This document shows positions 45,423-58,912 of a DNA stretch of 64,000 nt, piece by piece. Each line of letters opens with the position of its first letter. Positions within the stretch are counted from its first letter, which is position 1. The stretch is from Lepturacanthus savala (lineage: Eukaryota; Chordata; Actinopteri; Scombriformes; Trichiuridae). The notes beneath the pieces are model-generated. The model did no database searches and was not told the origin of the DNA. It was given only the letters and a program-made list of their open reading frames with translations. The stretch lies in the NCBI GenBank assembly GCA_030544235.1, contig CM060470.1:28815098-28879097 (forward strand), written 5' to 3'. The position numbers were made by a program, and so were the translations under genes.

Positions 45423-47429
45423 CTTATATTATTTTATCTATTAGAAATAAGGTCTTATAATAAATCCATGATCGGGCCATGTGCTGACGTCCTCAATGGC
45501 GGTCATGTTGGGAAGGTCCAGTTCCTGCTGCTCCCTGAAATAACAGGCTCAGCTAGTGATCCATAGATGAACTGATCCTTGGGGGAAACTACAATAACTG
45601 TCAAAGGAAGTGGGTCCGTCACTGATTATGGTCCCAACATGTTATGAAATCAATCAAAGTGTTTTCTGAATCTGCAGCTTTAGGGGCTCTGATCAATCCA
45701 AACTCTATTCAGAAAATGAGCATTTTAAAAGAAAGTTGTTTACTTACAGACCCGACAAAGCATGAACTCTAACTTTTAACAGATTGGCATCAGGATGTAG
45801 ATGTTTCAGCATAGATAGGGTTTGGGTTCAGTCTGGTTTAAGGTGTGTATTCAGCCCAGATGAAGGCATCATGGCTGAACTCTACCGTACTGCTTGCTAC
45901 TGGGGTAAATAAACACATGATTTATTTACATTATTTGTCTGAATGCAGCATTAAAATCAAATAATCATATTTACTATATCTTTTTTTCTAAAAAATATAA
46001 CCTAATTCTTGTAATCAGTGGCCTTTATTCTGTGTTGTAGAAGTATGAAGTTTTCTGAGTTGAGTTTTCTGTTTTAAAGGGCATCTTGGCTCATACAGGA
46101 AAAGATCTAAATATTTATTTTGTTATGTTATGTTATGTTAATAATAGCCAGAAAAGTACCTGATATAACAGTGAGTGAAGATGTCCTGCTGAGTGAACAA
46201 CAGTCAGCATATCAGGCCTCATGAGAAACACCTGAACACCACAAACATTCAAACCAACCAGGGTCAGTACAACAGTTGTTCAGGTGTCAACTGGACACCA
46301 GTAACTAGTCTTAGCTGGAAATCTGTTTAGGATTAGACACAACATGAATTTTTAATGCAACACAATCACACACTAATGATCCAGCATCTGCAGGCCTGTA
46401 GTGGAGGGTCCTACTGGACCCTATAAACTACTGCTGCAGGAGAACATCCACTCTGACACTGTCACTTTGAGGCAGACAGGGCAGATTAGGACCATGCATT
46501 TACATTTAAAAACTAGAGCCTTGGTTGATAAAGAAACTCACTTCTCACTATCAACAGAGACTGAAAAGCACCTGATTGATCCCTCAAGCTCTGACTAGCA
46601 TCTCACCCCTTCTACTGAGCTGAGATGAACGGATCTACCCACTGAGAGGCAGCTGGATCCAGGAGAATCCATCCCTTCCTCCATTCCATCCTTCCAATCC
46701 TTGTTGTGGCTTCAAGATTTTGAAAGTGCTACCCTGTCCAAAGATGACTTCCTAGATGGTTTTAAGGATAAGAATCCATCCAATGGAATCACCAGGAGGA
46801 AATCCACTCACAGCAAAGGAAGCAATGATTTAAAGGTCATGTGATTCTAATTCAATCCACCTGCCTCTACAAACAAAGTTTCATGATTAGACTTCACATT
46901 ACAAGTTTTCTAGTTAAAAATGTAAACCGTTACCTCTTGCTGCTGCTGCAGAGAAGACTGTTCTTCCAGCTTGAAGGTAGTTTGTAGTTTTACAAACATG
47001 CATGACTTTCTAGTATCTAAACAGCATCAACAGTCCTATAATCCTTTACTTTCCCAGAGTACACGTCCTGTTCCTCCTGGTTGATTAGTGTTGACAGCAG
47101 ATAGAAGCAGCTGGAGCTACAGCTACTTCTCATCCTCTTCCAGAAGATATTAGTGACAAGACAAAGCTCCTTTTTTCAGTCACTACAGCATAAAGAACAC
47201 ATGGAAACTGATGCATTAAAATGATCCCATGTTGAAGTGTGTTGTAAGAACAGTGCTGCAGCACAGAAGAGTCCAGATGCTGCACAGATTCACACCTGAA
47301 TGATGCTTCAGCTTCAGCAGAAAGATCCCTGACTGGTCAACGATGAACAAACTGTCGTTGATGAAGAAACTGAGTGAACTAATGCTGGAGAAAAGGGGAA
47401 TGGACCTGAGGAAGGAATGATGGAGTAAA
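41799..47429. other. Long interval with no recognised gene
   Basis: Scattered short frames only. AATAAA signals on the minus strand near 42,108 and 42,283, together with UTR-like composition at 42,100-42,500, suggest a 3' UTR or its remnant. It may belong to lmln (stop at 47,778) or to an unseen gene. A (TA)n tract lies at 45,354-45,417. Confidence 0.5.
45354..45417. repeat. (TA)n microsatellite
   Basis: About 64 bp of uninterrupted TA. Confidence 0.95.
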
Positions 47430-47650
47430 AAAAAATGGGATGCAAAACAGAGGAGAGAAGGGAGGAAATAAAGGATGGAAGGAAGTCTGCAGCCCCAAAC
47501 CACCCAGTTTTACAGAGGAGGAGAATGACAGATGGAGCGAAACGAAGACTGGAAGGAGGAGAGGAAAAAAAGATGGAAGGAGAGAAGAGGGGAGGAAATA
47601 ATAGAAATGGAGGGATGGGAGGAAACAGGATGGAAGAAGTAGAAGAACGA
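47430..47650. repeat. Polypurine tract (GGA/GAA-rich)
   Basis: More than 200 bp of mostly G and A on the plus strand (GAGGAGAGAAGGGAGGAAAT and similar), downstream of lmln. It produces accidental Ser/Pro/Phe-rich frames on the minus strand. Confidence 0.85.
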
Positions 47651-47691
47651 ATTGCATCCCAAATTCACACAGGGCTACAGAGCCCTACCTT

Positions 47692-47695
<4 letters not shown>

Positions 47696-47776
<81 letters not shown>
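47696..47776. repeat. (GT)n microsatellite at the start of the lmln 3' UTR
   Basis: About 80 bp of GT (CA on the coding strand) begins within three bases of the lmln stop codon TGA (47,778-47,780). Confidence 0.95.
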
Positions 47777-47777
<1 letters not shown>

Positions 47778-47778
<1 letters not shown>

Positions 47779-47878
47779 CAGCTACAGTGGCAGATGAGCA
47801 GTCCAGCCACTAGGGGGAGCAGGTTGAGCAGGAGGAGCCACAGAGTGACGGCCAGACCTGGGGAACTGGAGCACGGGT
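47778..47878 (-). CDS. lmln: lmln last exon with stop codon
   Basis: DPCSSSPGLAVTLWLLLLNL then LPLVAGLLICHCS and TGA. 101 bp. Acceptor GTGTTTCAG. The hydrophobic stretch after SSS fits a GPI-attachment signal. Confidence 0.93.
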
Positions 47879-50800
47879 CTGAAACACACAAATAAACCTG
47901 ATATGAACACAACCTGCAAATAAAATGTAATAATAAATTCATTCTAATTAGAATTTTAAATGTTTAATTGGTCTTTATGATGAAGACGAAAGTTAATCCA
48001 ATGACTGACATAACATAATTGTTTGCCTAACTGGCTGTGGTTTTAGACTCCTAATGGCCAACAAATCAATGCAGTTTTCTCATTTCATGTATTTAAATTT
48101 GCATAAACCTCAGAATTAGTATTAACGCCCAGTTTATTATTAGTAGTATTAGCATTAACAGTGAAACAGTTTGGGAGGGGGCAAAGGACTTAGATGGTTG
48201 TTCTCAACTTTGTAGATATATCTATGTGGGATGAATAAAGGATGATTGATTGATCTGATGGTAGGAGTGCATGTTTTATCATTGCTGCAGCAATATATGA
48301 TGTCACCATTTACCAGGTGATAAACTGTAACAGAGAACTCAGTTGGTGTCTTACCTTTTTCATTTTGTGCTAATGTCAATGACCACAGAGTTTTAACAGT
48401 TGACAGTTGAAACAGTTCATTTGATTCTGATGTGATGGTAAACATCCAGTTTCATTATCTACTAACTAGCAGCTAAAGGTCAGCCTGTACATATAATAGA
48501 GAGGGTGGAGGGTGGGGGGTGACACTGACCAATGGGGTGGCTCCTGGAGGTGTTGATGGGGGCCAGCTGGTGGGGGAGGGGACAGGTGTCACAGAAGTCG
48601 GAGCAGGCGGGGCAGACCAGGACGCCATTGTAGATCCACTCATTGACTCGCACGCTGACGCTCAGCAGCTGACCTTTATGAACACAGAGGAAGGAGCGAT
48701 CCTGAACGTACACCGTCAGGCCCTGAGAGGAACACCACACCTGGAACACACACACACACAGATTAATATACTGTGAGGCCCTGAGAGGAACACCACACCT
48801 GGAACACACACACACAGTCAGGTAAGTACACCTGCAGCACACTGTCCAAACACATTTACATGTGTGTGTATTGGATGTTTCGTTCTTCATCTATATTTAA
48901 ATTGAACATTTATTAAACCTGTCAGTATGGTAAATATCTCAGAGTTAAATGTCTTTAATATTTCCCTTCAATGCTTTTAGTTCCATGTTTGTTTTTATCA
49001 TATTAATGATAAAACATGGTAAATAGTTCAATGATTTGCTTTCTGTAGGAGAAAGATTGAGAAGATTTAATCTGTAGATTCAGGCACCAGCCGGTCAGCT
49101 TTAGCCTCTCATCAAGTCTGGAAACAGGAGGGAAGAGTTAGCCTGATTCTGTCCAAGGTCAAAACAAGAAATCAGCCAATCAGCACCTCTAAAGCTTACT
49201 GAGGGGTTAAGTTGGGACCATGGACCTCAAAGCCCCTGGGTCAAGTGTCAGTTGTTTTCTATTGGAGCCTCTTTTAGAGCAGATGGTCTGGCAGAGCAGC
49301 TAATTCTTAGCTCTTTGAACCCTCTCTTTCCTCAGAGATTAACCTTAGTGTTTCTGTTTCACCCCCCAAAAGCCACAAGGCCATTCTGATTCCAACTGAA
49401 CTGATTTGAATGCAGATTGTCTCCATTTTAAAACAGAAGTTAATGACTGAGCTCCAACCTTGTAGCATCCAGAGCCCCAGTCAGGGAAGGTCATCTTCCG
49501 GGTGCACTGCTCCATCACAAAGGCCGACTTCTGGTACAGACACACGGAGTCAGGTCCATACTGCTCTGCCCCGTAGTTCCTCCACCAGTCTGAGGACAGA
49601 ACAACACATTATCTAACGAGTTATAAACATGCGACAACACATTATCTAATTAGTTGTAAACACGCGGCAACACATTATCTAACGAGTTATAAACACGCGA
49701 CAACACATTATCTAACGAGTTATAAACACGCGACAACACATTATCTAACGAGTTATAAACACGCGACAACACATTATCTAACGAGTTATAAACACGCGAC
49801 AACACATTATCTAACGAGTTATAAACACGCGACAACACATTATCTAACGAGTTATAAACACGCGACAACACATTATCTAACGAGTTATAAACACGCGACA
49901 ACACATTATCTAACGAGTTATAAACACACAACAACACATTATCTAACGAGTTATAAACACGTGTCAGCATCCAGACGTCATAGAGCAGACTGTGAGTCCT
50001 GGTGATTATTTATACATCCATGTATTAGCCTGTCAATCTGCAGCTCAATGCTACCACTTTATAAGAATTATTTAGACAACTTTTAATTTGTTGACTTGGT
50101 TACTTTGTAAAAAAAAAAAAAAAGAAATGAGTTCTAGAAATATAACTGTAATATCAGAGTTACCTGGCTGGTTTTCAGATACTCTACAGTAGGAGTTTCT
50201 CTGGTATTCTCCACTCAGGTGCCAGCTGAATTCCTGGCTGAAAGGACAGTAGTCAGCGATCTCCACAGCTCCACCGAAAAAAGACAACTGATCAGCTGTC
50301 ACATCTGGGATCTGCTCAAAGTACTGAGAGAAAGAGAGAGGCATTAATGCTAATGTTGGATAACCCTAATGTCAGATAATTCTGATTCTGATGACTCTAA
50401 TATGTACTACAACACAACCCACAGTTCACAGCAATGATAGAAGCTCTGTCCTGCCTCTTCTCCTAATCTCCTGACATAGTTGCATCACATAAGATTTTGT
50501 GTGTGTGCGCGTGCGTGCGTGTGTACCTGGTACTCCAGTGGCAGCTCCTGTGGGTATTTCTGTAGATTACAGACAGCCACAGCCAGCTGGTCCTGTCTGC
50601 AGGTTAGCTGCAGGGGAGAAGCTCGGACTGTGTCACAGTACGGAGTCACAGCATGTCGCCTGGACAACAAACACACCCATAATCACTGATATTATTACTA
50701 ATTTATTTAAAAAATCAACTGTTTTATTTTGAAGGTTATATGGAAAAAAGACAATCTGGAATAAAAAGATAAATAAAGACATGTATTCTCTACACAATGA

Positions 50801-53800
50801 TAGACTATAAAAGGGTTTTGATGGAAATCAAAACAGTAAGACAGTGTATTAAGTGTGTTAATATAACCAGATTCCTGTGTAGATTCTCACTCATCCAGGT
50901 CATTGTAGTCAAGGGGTTTAAAAAGTAGGCAACTGGACTCAGATGAAGTTTGTAGTTTATCCATAAGGTTTGTAGTTCATCCATGAGAATGAATCTGGAC
51001 TTTTCTTTGAGCTTGAAGACGTTTCACCTTTCATCCGAAAGGCTTCTTCAGTTCTAGCCTGATGATGGAAACCAGGAGCTATATCTCTGGATCACAGAGG
51101 GTGGAGCTATAGACCACACCTCCCATCCCATAACAATGGGTCACATAGGTGTGAATTTGGATGAGAGTCGTCACGACGACGGGTGACCTATGTGACCCTT
51201 TGTTATGGGATGGGAGGTGTGGTCTACAGCTCCACCCTCTGTGATCCAGAGATATAGCTCCTGGTTTCCATCATCAGGCTAGAACTGAAGAAGCCTTTCG
51301 GATGAAAGGTGAAACGTCTTCAAGCTCAAAGAAAAGTCCAGATTCATTCTCATGGATGAACTACAAACCTTATGGATAAACTACAAACTTCATCTGAAGA
51401 TAGATTTTCATGCAAAGTCAAAAGTATTATCATGACCTCTGCCTCTGTCTGTCCATCCAGAATTTGCAGCTCTTCATGACAAAGTCACAGCCGAGGTCGC
51501 GGCCCCAGTCCAGCCTCTGAGCCAGACTGTAATTAGCTCGGTACCAGCCGCTGTCCTCCATGATGGCCAGCGTCAGACGGGAAAACACACGGTTCTGAGT
51601 GTGAGAGCCTGTCATCGCCTCATTCTGAGGAGAAAAACAACAAATGGAGATTAAATTAATAATAATTTAACCCAAAGGAGAAGCTGATTCCCACAGAGAA
51701 CATGTGGTTACCTCCAGTAGCCTCTTCTCCCAGTGGTTCAGTTCAGTTCCTGTTCCTCCCTGGTTCTCCAACTCCATCCCCTCCAGGATGGGACAGTTAA
51801 AATGTCTCCGGGCCTCCTCCTGGAACCACAGGAAACATTCAGCTTCTTACTGGGAAACAGGTTCTTACTGGGAAACAGCTTCTTACCACAACTCGAGGCG
51901 TGACAAGGACGTGGACCTGGTGGCGGACCATTAACCCTCCTCTGATGTCCCACAGTCTACTGACCCTCCTGATGACAGCCTCACTCCACTGGTACAGGCC
52001 CAGACTACACACACACACACACACATTAATTCCTTCCTGACAAAAAACTTGCTCAGCAAAACTGGAGAAATATGATAATTTACTCAAATTCTTTTATTAG
52101 ACCCGTATGACTACCGTCTACATTTTCAATTTCAGATTACAGTACTGTAAATAAACATCTCGTGACTGCTTCTTCCGAGTTTTTCCTTGCATATTTAATG
52201 ACAGAAAGTTTGTATCTTAATTCATCCTTTTTATTTTTCTGCACATGGTGATTGACAATTAATTCTTTATCATCATTTGAGCACAACAGTGATGCAGTAA
52301 GGACCAAGGCGAAGAAGAAAAATGCACAGTGTCCGTGGTCACGACTTCTTCTTGGTTAATTTTAATAAATTATTTGGAACTGGTGGTTATTTATCAAAAG
52401 TTTAGCTGCTAACATTAACTGTCTAGTCTTGACCAGATGAACACAGGTTTCATCTCTGTAGCAGACACAATCTGCACTTCCACATCACTGAGGAGAGGTA
52501 GCTAGTTCCAAAAGGAAACTTTTAATGTACAATGCATCACCCTCTCACCTTAAAATAAGTTCTCTTGGTGTTCTATGCTACTAACAACCAGAAGGTCTTG
52601 AAGAATAAAGCTGGAACCTCAAAAACTGGTTCTATTGCTGACAAACAGCCACAGGTGTTCCTTTAGGTGACCATCTCTTCACTTATATAAATGTAGAAAA
52701 GTGTGACAGTCTGATGCATTAATGGGTGAGTTTCTTATCCTGGATGTTTGGTTCCAGACTGGCTGTTGTGTTCTCGACTTCTGCTCTAATCTGTTGGCCA
52801 AACAGGCTGCTGCCTGTTCTAATATTTATATATAGTCATTCATTCATTGTTTTAGCAAACAACATGTATACATGGGTACTGTGTAAGTGATACGTGTGGG
52901 TAATACATATACATTGAATGTGTAGTTGTCCTATTTATTTTTTAAAACTGGACTGTTTTCATTTTTTTCAGTTTTCATAATTTAATAATTTGCATTAATA
53001 ATTTAATAATTAATGTACAATGACAATAAAGCTTTCTATTATTTCATATATCAGTTTTTAAGATTAGTAAATGGATAGCAATCACTCTGACCTACTGACA
53101 GGGAACAAACAAAAGGAATCAGGAGTTGACAGATGTTTCCACACAGACACACTGCCTGGTACAATTGAGCTATTAACCCTCTATTGCATGGAATTTTACT
53201 TAGACATGGTGAAAATTTTATTGCATTTTTATTACTTAAAATAGCATAAATAATAGATATATTAAAAATATGTAAGAAAAAAGTTGTAAACATAGTCTAA
53301 GGATAGTTTAATGCTATGTAAGTCAATGAGACTCCATTAAGTTGTATACACTAGGAATTTTACATATTTTGCATATTGTTGCTATATGGCAGCAAATCTA
53401 TTTTAGCATATTAAAAAAAACATATCAAAACTGAATTTAATGTAAAAAATAAAATACAGTTCAGTCAACCTTGAGTTTAGAGACAATGATGTTCACAATA
53501 GAATATGGAATAGAAAGCTCTCAGCTGGCTAGGCTGATGGACATGTGAGGATTCACCTTTCATTGAAGGCTGGCAGGCCGCTGGCGAAACGAGGGGTCAG
53601 AGGTTTTCCTTCATCGTCATGGTAAAAGGCAAAAAGACCCGCTGAAAACCCCTGGTGGACAAAGGATGAATAAAACTAACACAGGTTAGTGAACATCTGG
53701 ATTTACATCCACACACATTTGATCAGAGTATTAGACCCAGCTGGTAAGCTCCACAGTGTTTTGCAAAGTGTCTTAGATGTTGTCACTTTCTGCTACAACC

Positions 53801-56800
53801 AGGAGTCTCATTTACTAAAAATCTAAGAATATGAGTTCATCTTAATCTTCCTCTGGTGTTAGTTTGTTATACCCCTCAACTGTAATTTGAAAAAATGGTA
53901 AAATGAACCTCACGAGCAGGGGTGGGCAATCCTGGTCCTGAAATGCTAGTGTGAATGCATGTTATTATTATATATATTATTATATATAATAATAATACAT
54001 AATAATTAATAACAATTTCAACCCATATTTATTTACTTCAATAAAAAAGCTAAAAAGATTATTTTTCAGCAATAGAACTTTAATACAAACATTAAATGAA
54101 AATTTCACAGTTCACTTATGATTTCAGTTTTGGGTCTAATTATTTTTTTATAGTCTTTTTATAACTGGGTCAAAACCGACTCTAACAACACAAAGGTCAT
54201 AATTTCAACCAGAGTATTTTTTTTCAGAATTTAATGAAATATTTTTTTTTTATTTTATTTTGTTGAACTAGGGGTACCTGACAAAGTCAAACAACCATGT
54301 TGCAAATTTAAAAAAATTAAGTGTTTCTTTTTATGCGTTTAAAATCTAAAACAGGTCGACCCTAACACAAGAGGAAGGTTAACAGAATGACTAACTCTTC
54401 CAGTCCATCAAATCTGTTTTTCACAACATAGTGCAGTTTTGCAGTGGTATTCTACAATGAAGTACTGATTTAAAGAGAATACACATGTAGGAAAAAAAAG
54501 AATAAAAAAGAGAAGACAATGACAAAGACAATGTTTGTGTGTTGACAAGGACTGTTAGAAAGGTGTTGTGGTACTGACCAGAGCGTGGATGATCTCGTGT
54601 TTGACGGTGGAGAGCATCCCTTCAAACTCCTGAGGCTGAGAGGAGATCATGGCAGGACACAGGTTGGCATAGCCTGCTATAGGTCTACGAAACACACACC
54701 ACAGCATCTGAATTACTGCTGACGTCATATATCACATCTGTTCTCATGCAGATACAGTAATCTTCATGGTTTGAGGAAATTAAGTGTTATTATTATTAAG
54801 TGTTAGTATCTTATTAAGGATAAGATTCAGATCATTAAATTTGCCACTCAATACCAGCCCCTTTTCCAGGAATTTGTGAATAATATTTGGTTCATATGAT
54901 ACTGGGGTTATTCCATCTCTGATTCTCTCTTTCTGCTGCTACTCTGCATACTCAAGTTATTCAAGCCTTTATTATTGTTTCTCTTTACAGTTTGTTCTGC
55001 ACTCAGTTAAAAGGCAATAAATCATAAAGCTTAAACTGGCATGGAGAGAACTGAGGAGATTTCAACAATAATATCCACCATCACCATCACCTTTACCAAA
55101 ATCACACAAACATTAAAACTGACACTCGATCTGAAAGGACTTTGACATGAAAACAACCAAAACGATACGAAGCATCAAAACTGAACTCTGTTGATTGGAT
55201 CACGACATCAAGGACTTAAACATTCCAGGACAACCACAAGAGATGCTGATGACTTATGAAGGATGGCAAATAGACACAAGGGGTCTATTAACTACCTGTC
55301 TAAATTTAAAAAAAGAAAAAAAAGAAATGTAATTTGTAACATGAACATAACATATCAAGAAAATGAAAAATGTCTGTGGAAAATACGGGCAGGGCTTGGC
55401 TTGATAAGCTTTGGCTTCTCCTGCTTTCCTTTGTGCCATGTTTGATGTGTATTGAGACCATAATGATGTGTGATGTGAACCAATGTATAGATATGCCCAA
55501 AATAAACAAACAAATAAATAAATACCAGTTTGACTTCAGTCCAAGGTATTAACTCTCTATTGGCTGAAATATTACTTTGAAGAATATATATGAGAATAAG
55601 TTGTAAAAATAGTCTCAGGATAGTTTCATGTTATGTAAGTCAATAGGACTCCGTTGGGTTGTATACACTAGGAATTTTACATATTTGCATATTGTCGACA
55701 TTTGGCAAGACATCTATTTTAGCATATTAGAAAGAATACTTACATCAAAATTAAATTAAAAGCAAAAAAAAATAATAATAATAAGTTTACTTACCCCAGA
55801 TAATTTTTTTTATTTTGTAAAAATGTTCTAACATTCTGAATAAAAGTTGTGAGACAATAATGTTCACATTTCAAATGTCCATGAGCAAATAGATATCCTG
55901 GTCATGTGACCTCATAAATTGTATGTCCTTCAAAATAAAAGCTCTGTTTTCACACCTATCTGTAAAAACATAGATTTTATACAGAAAAACAAAGATAAAA
56001 TAGCTGTTTCCATATGGCAACACTATGCAATAGAGGGTTAAAACTGAGAAAGTACCTGTCCAGCTCTGCCTCCAGCTGGCAGTAGGCAGCGTAGGCCACG
56101 ATGTTCTCCTGTCCACAGCGCTCGGTGGTGATGCCGCTGACGTACAGCACGAAGTCAGAGCCCTCTACACCGGGGCCGTCTGGAGGGCCGAGGGGACCGC
56201 ACGACTTCCCCGACTCACTGCATACTTTACATTGCTGCGAGAGAAAGATGGAGGACTGGGTCAGAGGACAGAGACCTCACAGAGGTGGAAGTCTGAAGAA
56301 AACCTCACTCACAGGAGGGAGATGTATACTATTAAATAAGCTACATTCTTGGGTTGATTTTCAATGTATAAATTCCCACCATATACCATATTTAACACAA
56401 CATTGATGTATAGTTTTTTCTACTGTTTTGCTGCCCTGCTGTGAGTCTGAGCTTCATTTCCCTGCTCTCATTACTCTAGACCAGTGGTTCCCAAACTTTT
56501 TTAGCCGTGCACCCCCATCTATATCCCAACCTGTTTCACGCAACTCCTATTTCCTACACCTTCCAAAAAACACAACTAAATGTCTTAAGGCAGCATGTTC
56601 AATTCTGCTCAACCAGAACACATCATCTAATGATCACATTGACAGAAGAGCATCTGAATTGAAATGTAACAAAGTTTTAAAATAATACAACACAGTAAAA
56701 TTAGCAGGAAGTATGTTGGGGGGAGCAGGGTATTTAAACCACAGCAACACTAGTCTGATGATAAGGGACGGGATATTATGTTATGGCTGCTGTTTGGTTG

Positions 56801-58841
56801 ATGTTTTTGAATGAATGATCATTCATCATCTTGTTAAAAGGATGTGACACTGAGGGGCTTTTACACTGTCCTCATTTAGTCACTTTAAACAGACTAGAGT
56901 TGGTTTCCTTGGATAGTTCCACTTCGTTTGTCCAGGTGTGAAAACTCATAGAACTCTGGTCCGCTTGAAAATGGGGGGTTTCAGTTTGTTTGCAAGTAAT
57001 TACTGGTCTGGTTCTATACAGTGTGAATGCTCACTGGACCAGATGTACATTTTATATTTATTTATTTCAGATCCAGCATTAGTACAGAGGGAGAGATGGT
57101 TCTGATCCACTGGTGTTCACTTTCTCTCTGAGTGTCTCCGCCTCCGCTGAGAGAATATATATATATAATATATATATATACACCAAAAAAGTGGTAAAAG
57201 TGGTAAACCGGCATGTCTAAACAGAGAAGTCGTATAACGGGATGTTGATTATTCATTTAATATGACAAATAAAACGTTTTAGACGTCTTTATTGTGTCGG
57301 AAAATCCCACTTTGAAAAAAACTTTCCAGACTGCCATCACATTATTTAGCTTGCACACTCCCGAGTGTCCACTCGCACACCAGTTTGGAAATCCGTGCTC
57401 TACACTGTACTGTGTGTGGTAACAGAAAACTCTACAGTTCCAAATATCTGGAACAAATTCCCAGAAAACCTCAGGTCTGCTGCTGAACTTCTTTTAAGGA
57501 GCCATATTATGCCCCGTCTCTGTTTAATATTTCAAACCTTATATTTAAGGTCTATTTATAAAACTTGCATGCTTTTATGGTTCAAAAAGCACCTAGTTAG
57601 ACCTGTAGCAGAAATACTATCTGCCCCCCCACCAACTAAAATACCCTCTCTATTGTGACTGGTCAATAAACAGCACCCCTCAGAGTCACATTTTGCTCTT
57701 GACAAGCACTTGATGAAGATCATACAAAAAAGTCACTCAGTTTCCAGAGTTTTAGCAACATTACATTAAATCACTTCCCCCCCCAACAGAACAAAACCAA
57801 TCATCTGCACAGCCTGCAGCTTCCAGCACTTCAGGAGGCTGTCGGCTACGCTACAGTCAGAGAGACCAAACCACTACCTGATACAGTCAGAGAGACCAAA
57901 CCACTACCTGATACAGTCAGAGAGATCAAACCACTACCTGATACAGTCAGAGAGACCAAACCACTACCTGATACAGTCAGAGAGATCAAACCACTACCTG
58001 ATACAGTCAGAGAGATCAAACCACTACCTGATACAGTCAGAGAGACCAAACCACTACCTGATACAGTCAGAGAGACCAAACCACTACCTGGTACAGTCAG
58101 AGAGACCAAACCACTACCTGGTACTGAAATCCCCCACAAAATTCTTCATCTTTGCAGGAACATGCCTTTTCCTCTTGTTCTCTGTGCAGCTTTTTGACAT
58201 TAGTCAAGTCTGTGCTCTACCTACATTATATTTATAGTTACATTTTATAACTTCTAAGGCCTGGAATAAAAGGCAATGACTCTTCAACGGACCTAAGGGC
58301 GATCCAATAGCCGAGTGTTTAGGAGACACATCGCATAATAAATAATAAGAATATGCCCTAACCAGTCCTTAGTCTAAATCCCAGCTGGCTGGACCCTTGC
58401 AGCACGTCACCCCCACACCCTCATCCTGCTTTCCTGTCTCTTTACATTCCTGACAATAAAGGCAAAAATGCCCAATAAGTATTGGGCACCTAGAAGGAAT
58501 TTACTGATATCCTGTTTTAAATTCATAGGCTTTTCTGGGGAGTTGTTCCCCCTTTTGCAGCTATAACAGCTTCCACTCTTCTAGAAAGGCTTTCTCTATG
58601 ATTTTGTGTGTGTGGGAATGTTGATGAGGATCCAGAGGAGCAATAACAGGACCCTGCTGACCTGCAGGTGGTGCTGTGGAACGATGACAGGGCCGCAGCG
58701 GGTCACCTCAGCACAGCTGTCCTGGCAGTAGCGATGAGGGTCATCTCTCTTTCTCAGGTACTGGTTGGTTGCACATTGTCTGTGACAGGACACAGACAAC
58801 ACAAACTTAGGTTGCAATGGAGACATCATATATGTGTCTTA

Positions 58842-58912
<71 letters not shown>

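Noticed and set aside
47216..47797. Ser/Phe/Pro-rich and Cys-Val repeat frames
   Set aside because: Translations of the polypurine tract and the (GT)n repeat. The true coding sequence here is the last lmln exon on the minus strand.
49601..49962. CRISPR-like array of regular repeats
   Set aside because: Units are directly adjacent with no unique spacers; it is a minisatellite in a vertebrate genome.
49650..49970. 106-codon repetitive frame (LDNVLSRVYNS repeats)
   Set aside because: It is the 33-bp minisatellite read through; it lies in an lmln intron and stops before the exon.
56101..56406. Plus-strand frame of 101 codons
   Set aside because: It is the antisense shadow of lmln exon 5.
57846..58139. 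97-codon repetitive frame (SGSGLVSLTV repeats)
   Set aside because: It is the 30-bp minisatellite in an lmln intron.
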